Shown: one piece after another, positions 63,502 to 64,000 of the stretch
How the letters are laid out: each line of letters opens with the position of its first letter
How positions within the stretch are numbered: the first letter of the stretch is position 1
From: Mycobacterium sp. DL440
GTDB lineage: Bacteria > Actinomycetota > Actinomycetes > Mycobacteriales > Mycobacteriaceae
Direction of reading: 5' to 3'
Length of the DNA stretch: 64,000 nucleotides
Assembly: GCF_011745145.1 (NCBI RefSeq)
Contig: NZ_CP050191.1
Coordinates: 4,357,327-4,421,326, forward strand
Position numbers and translations under genes: made by a program
Notes under the pieces: generated by a model
Database searches by the model: none
The model's input: the letters and a program-made list of their open reading frames with translations, nothing else
What the model was told of the DNA's origin: nothing

Positions 63502-64000
63502 ACCCGGGTGGTCAGCTTCCGCAGTGTCTGATATTCGGCGTCGCGATAAGGCCGTCCATCCGGCTGCAGCAGATCGCTGAACCACACATTCGGCACCTTC
63601 GTATAGGGCTTGTCCCACGAATCCCACGGAAAGTACGTCTGGGTCTTGCCGGCCACCAGGCCCCAGCTGTAGGCACCGACGTTGTGCCGCTTGGCAACCG
63701 GAAGCACACCTTCGACGGTGCTGCCCTGGTCTCGAGCCAGGTACTCGGTGCACAGGATCGGCCTACCCAACGGGGCGAGTTCGGCGATGCGGGCTTCGAA
63801 TTCGGCAGGGCCGGCGTACGAATGGAACGAGATGATGTCGGAGTTGTCGAGCTGGAAGCTGTCCATCTCGCTGCGGCTTCCGCGGTCCCAACTGCCCTGC
63901 CACACGCCGCTGGTCAAGGGCTGCACGGCATTGACCGAACGCGCCCAGCCGAACACCTGGGGCAGCAGTCCCCCGACCGCGTCGATCTTGTCCTTGCGTT
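63498..64000 (-). CDS. Glycoside-hydrolase-like protein, C-terminal part only
   Basis: About 166 C-terminal residues of a gene whose start lies beyond the right edge. LDNSDIISFHSYAGPAEFEA and PLGRPILCTEYLARDQGSTV have the look of a TIM-barrel glycosidase end: a catalytic-Glu strand (LCTEY) and then GAYSWGLVAGKTQTYFPWDS with the aromatic platform. It resembles GH2/GH5-type hydrolases such as cellulase or mannanase-like enzymes; the exact family cannot be set from the part seen. Ends at TAG 63500-63498 inside the DUF885 stop region. Confidence 0.75.
   Translation of the reverse strand, partial: RKDKIDAVGGLLPQVFGWARSVNAVQPLTSGVWQGSWDRGSRSEMDSFQLDNSDIISFHSYAGPAEFEARIAELAPLGRPILCTEYLARDQGSTVEGVLPVAKRHNVGAYSWGLVAGKTQTYFPWDSWDKPYTKVPNVWFSDLLQPDGRPYRDAEYQTLRKLTTRV

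Overview
This is high-G+C actinobacterial DNA that reads as the chromosome of a fast-growing Mycobacterium (Mycolicibacterium). The gene order follows, in inverted orientation, the Mycobacterium tuberculosis interval from about Rv0756c to Rv0809. A DUF429/RelA-SpoT fusion (RelZ) next to purB, a feature known from M. smegmatis, supports a fast grower. M. tuberculosis and M. smegmatis comparisons are from memory, not from a search.

Layout. 1-12.3 kb: purM and purF, an orphan MceA-type protein divergent from an SCP-fold protein (Rv0807 type), a permease, and a translationally linked purL / membrane alpha-beta hydrolase / CPBP protease chain. 12.3-16.4 kb: the C-terminal remnant of an M18 aminopeptidase, an inserted LGFP-repeat protein, intact pepC, and a DyP peroxidase plus encapsulin nanocompartment operon. 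16.5-24.6 kb: purS-purQ, a metallo-beta-lactamase-fold protein, a FAD steroid-dehydrogenase-like enzyme, an IS200/IS605-type element (intact TnpB, broken TnpA), a deacetylase-like protein, glutathione peroxidase, and a TetR/DoxX pair. 24.5-41 kb: intact oligopeptidase B, purC, a purB-cyp126-TDT transporter-DUF1707 run, relZ, an amino-acid permease with TetR, a Tat esterase, purD, and a CYP125-like P450 with its own TetR. 41-44 kb: an accessory patch with a PknH-sensor-like protein, an EspA/EspE-like type VII effector with an unfamiliar C-terminal module, and an overlapping lipoprotein, which looks like a toxin/immunity pair. 44-55.5 kb: the cyp51 region, with divergent operons (aldA-SDR-hibadh-CMD-unknown and tetR-cyp123-SDR-cyp51-ferredoxin-SnoaL, then adhB) separated by 188 bp carrying two copies of a TGGACA-N2-TGTCC palindrome. 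55-61 kb: SDR, acyl-ACP desaturase, HIT protein, phoR and phoP with a triple PhoP-box-like repeat, a decapeptide-repeat protein, and tRNA-Thr(TGT). 61-64 kb: a frameshifted HNH nuclease gene, a small acidic protein, a DUF885 lipoprotein and a partial glycoside hydrolase.

Functional themes. Eight de novo purine genes (purM, F, L, Q, S, C, B, D) all lie on the minus strand, interleaved with unrelated genes. A sterol/steroid/alcohol oxidation block (CYP51, CYP123, CYP125-like, ferredoxin, SDRs, AldA, AdhB) dominates the right half. Many adjacent genes share 4-nt start/stop overlaps (ATGA, GTGA and, in one case, probably CTGA), so operon structure is unusually readable. The most novel candidate is the type VII effector/lipoprotein pair at 42.1-43.9 kb. 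The TnpB element, the HNH gene with a CTT TAG C junction and the palindrome pair at 48.8-49.0 kb are next.
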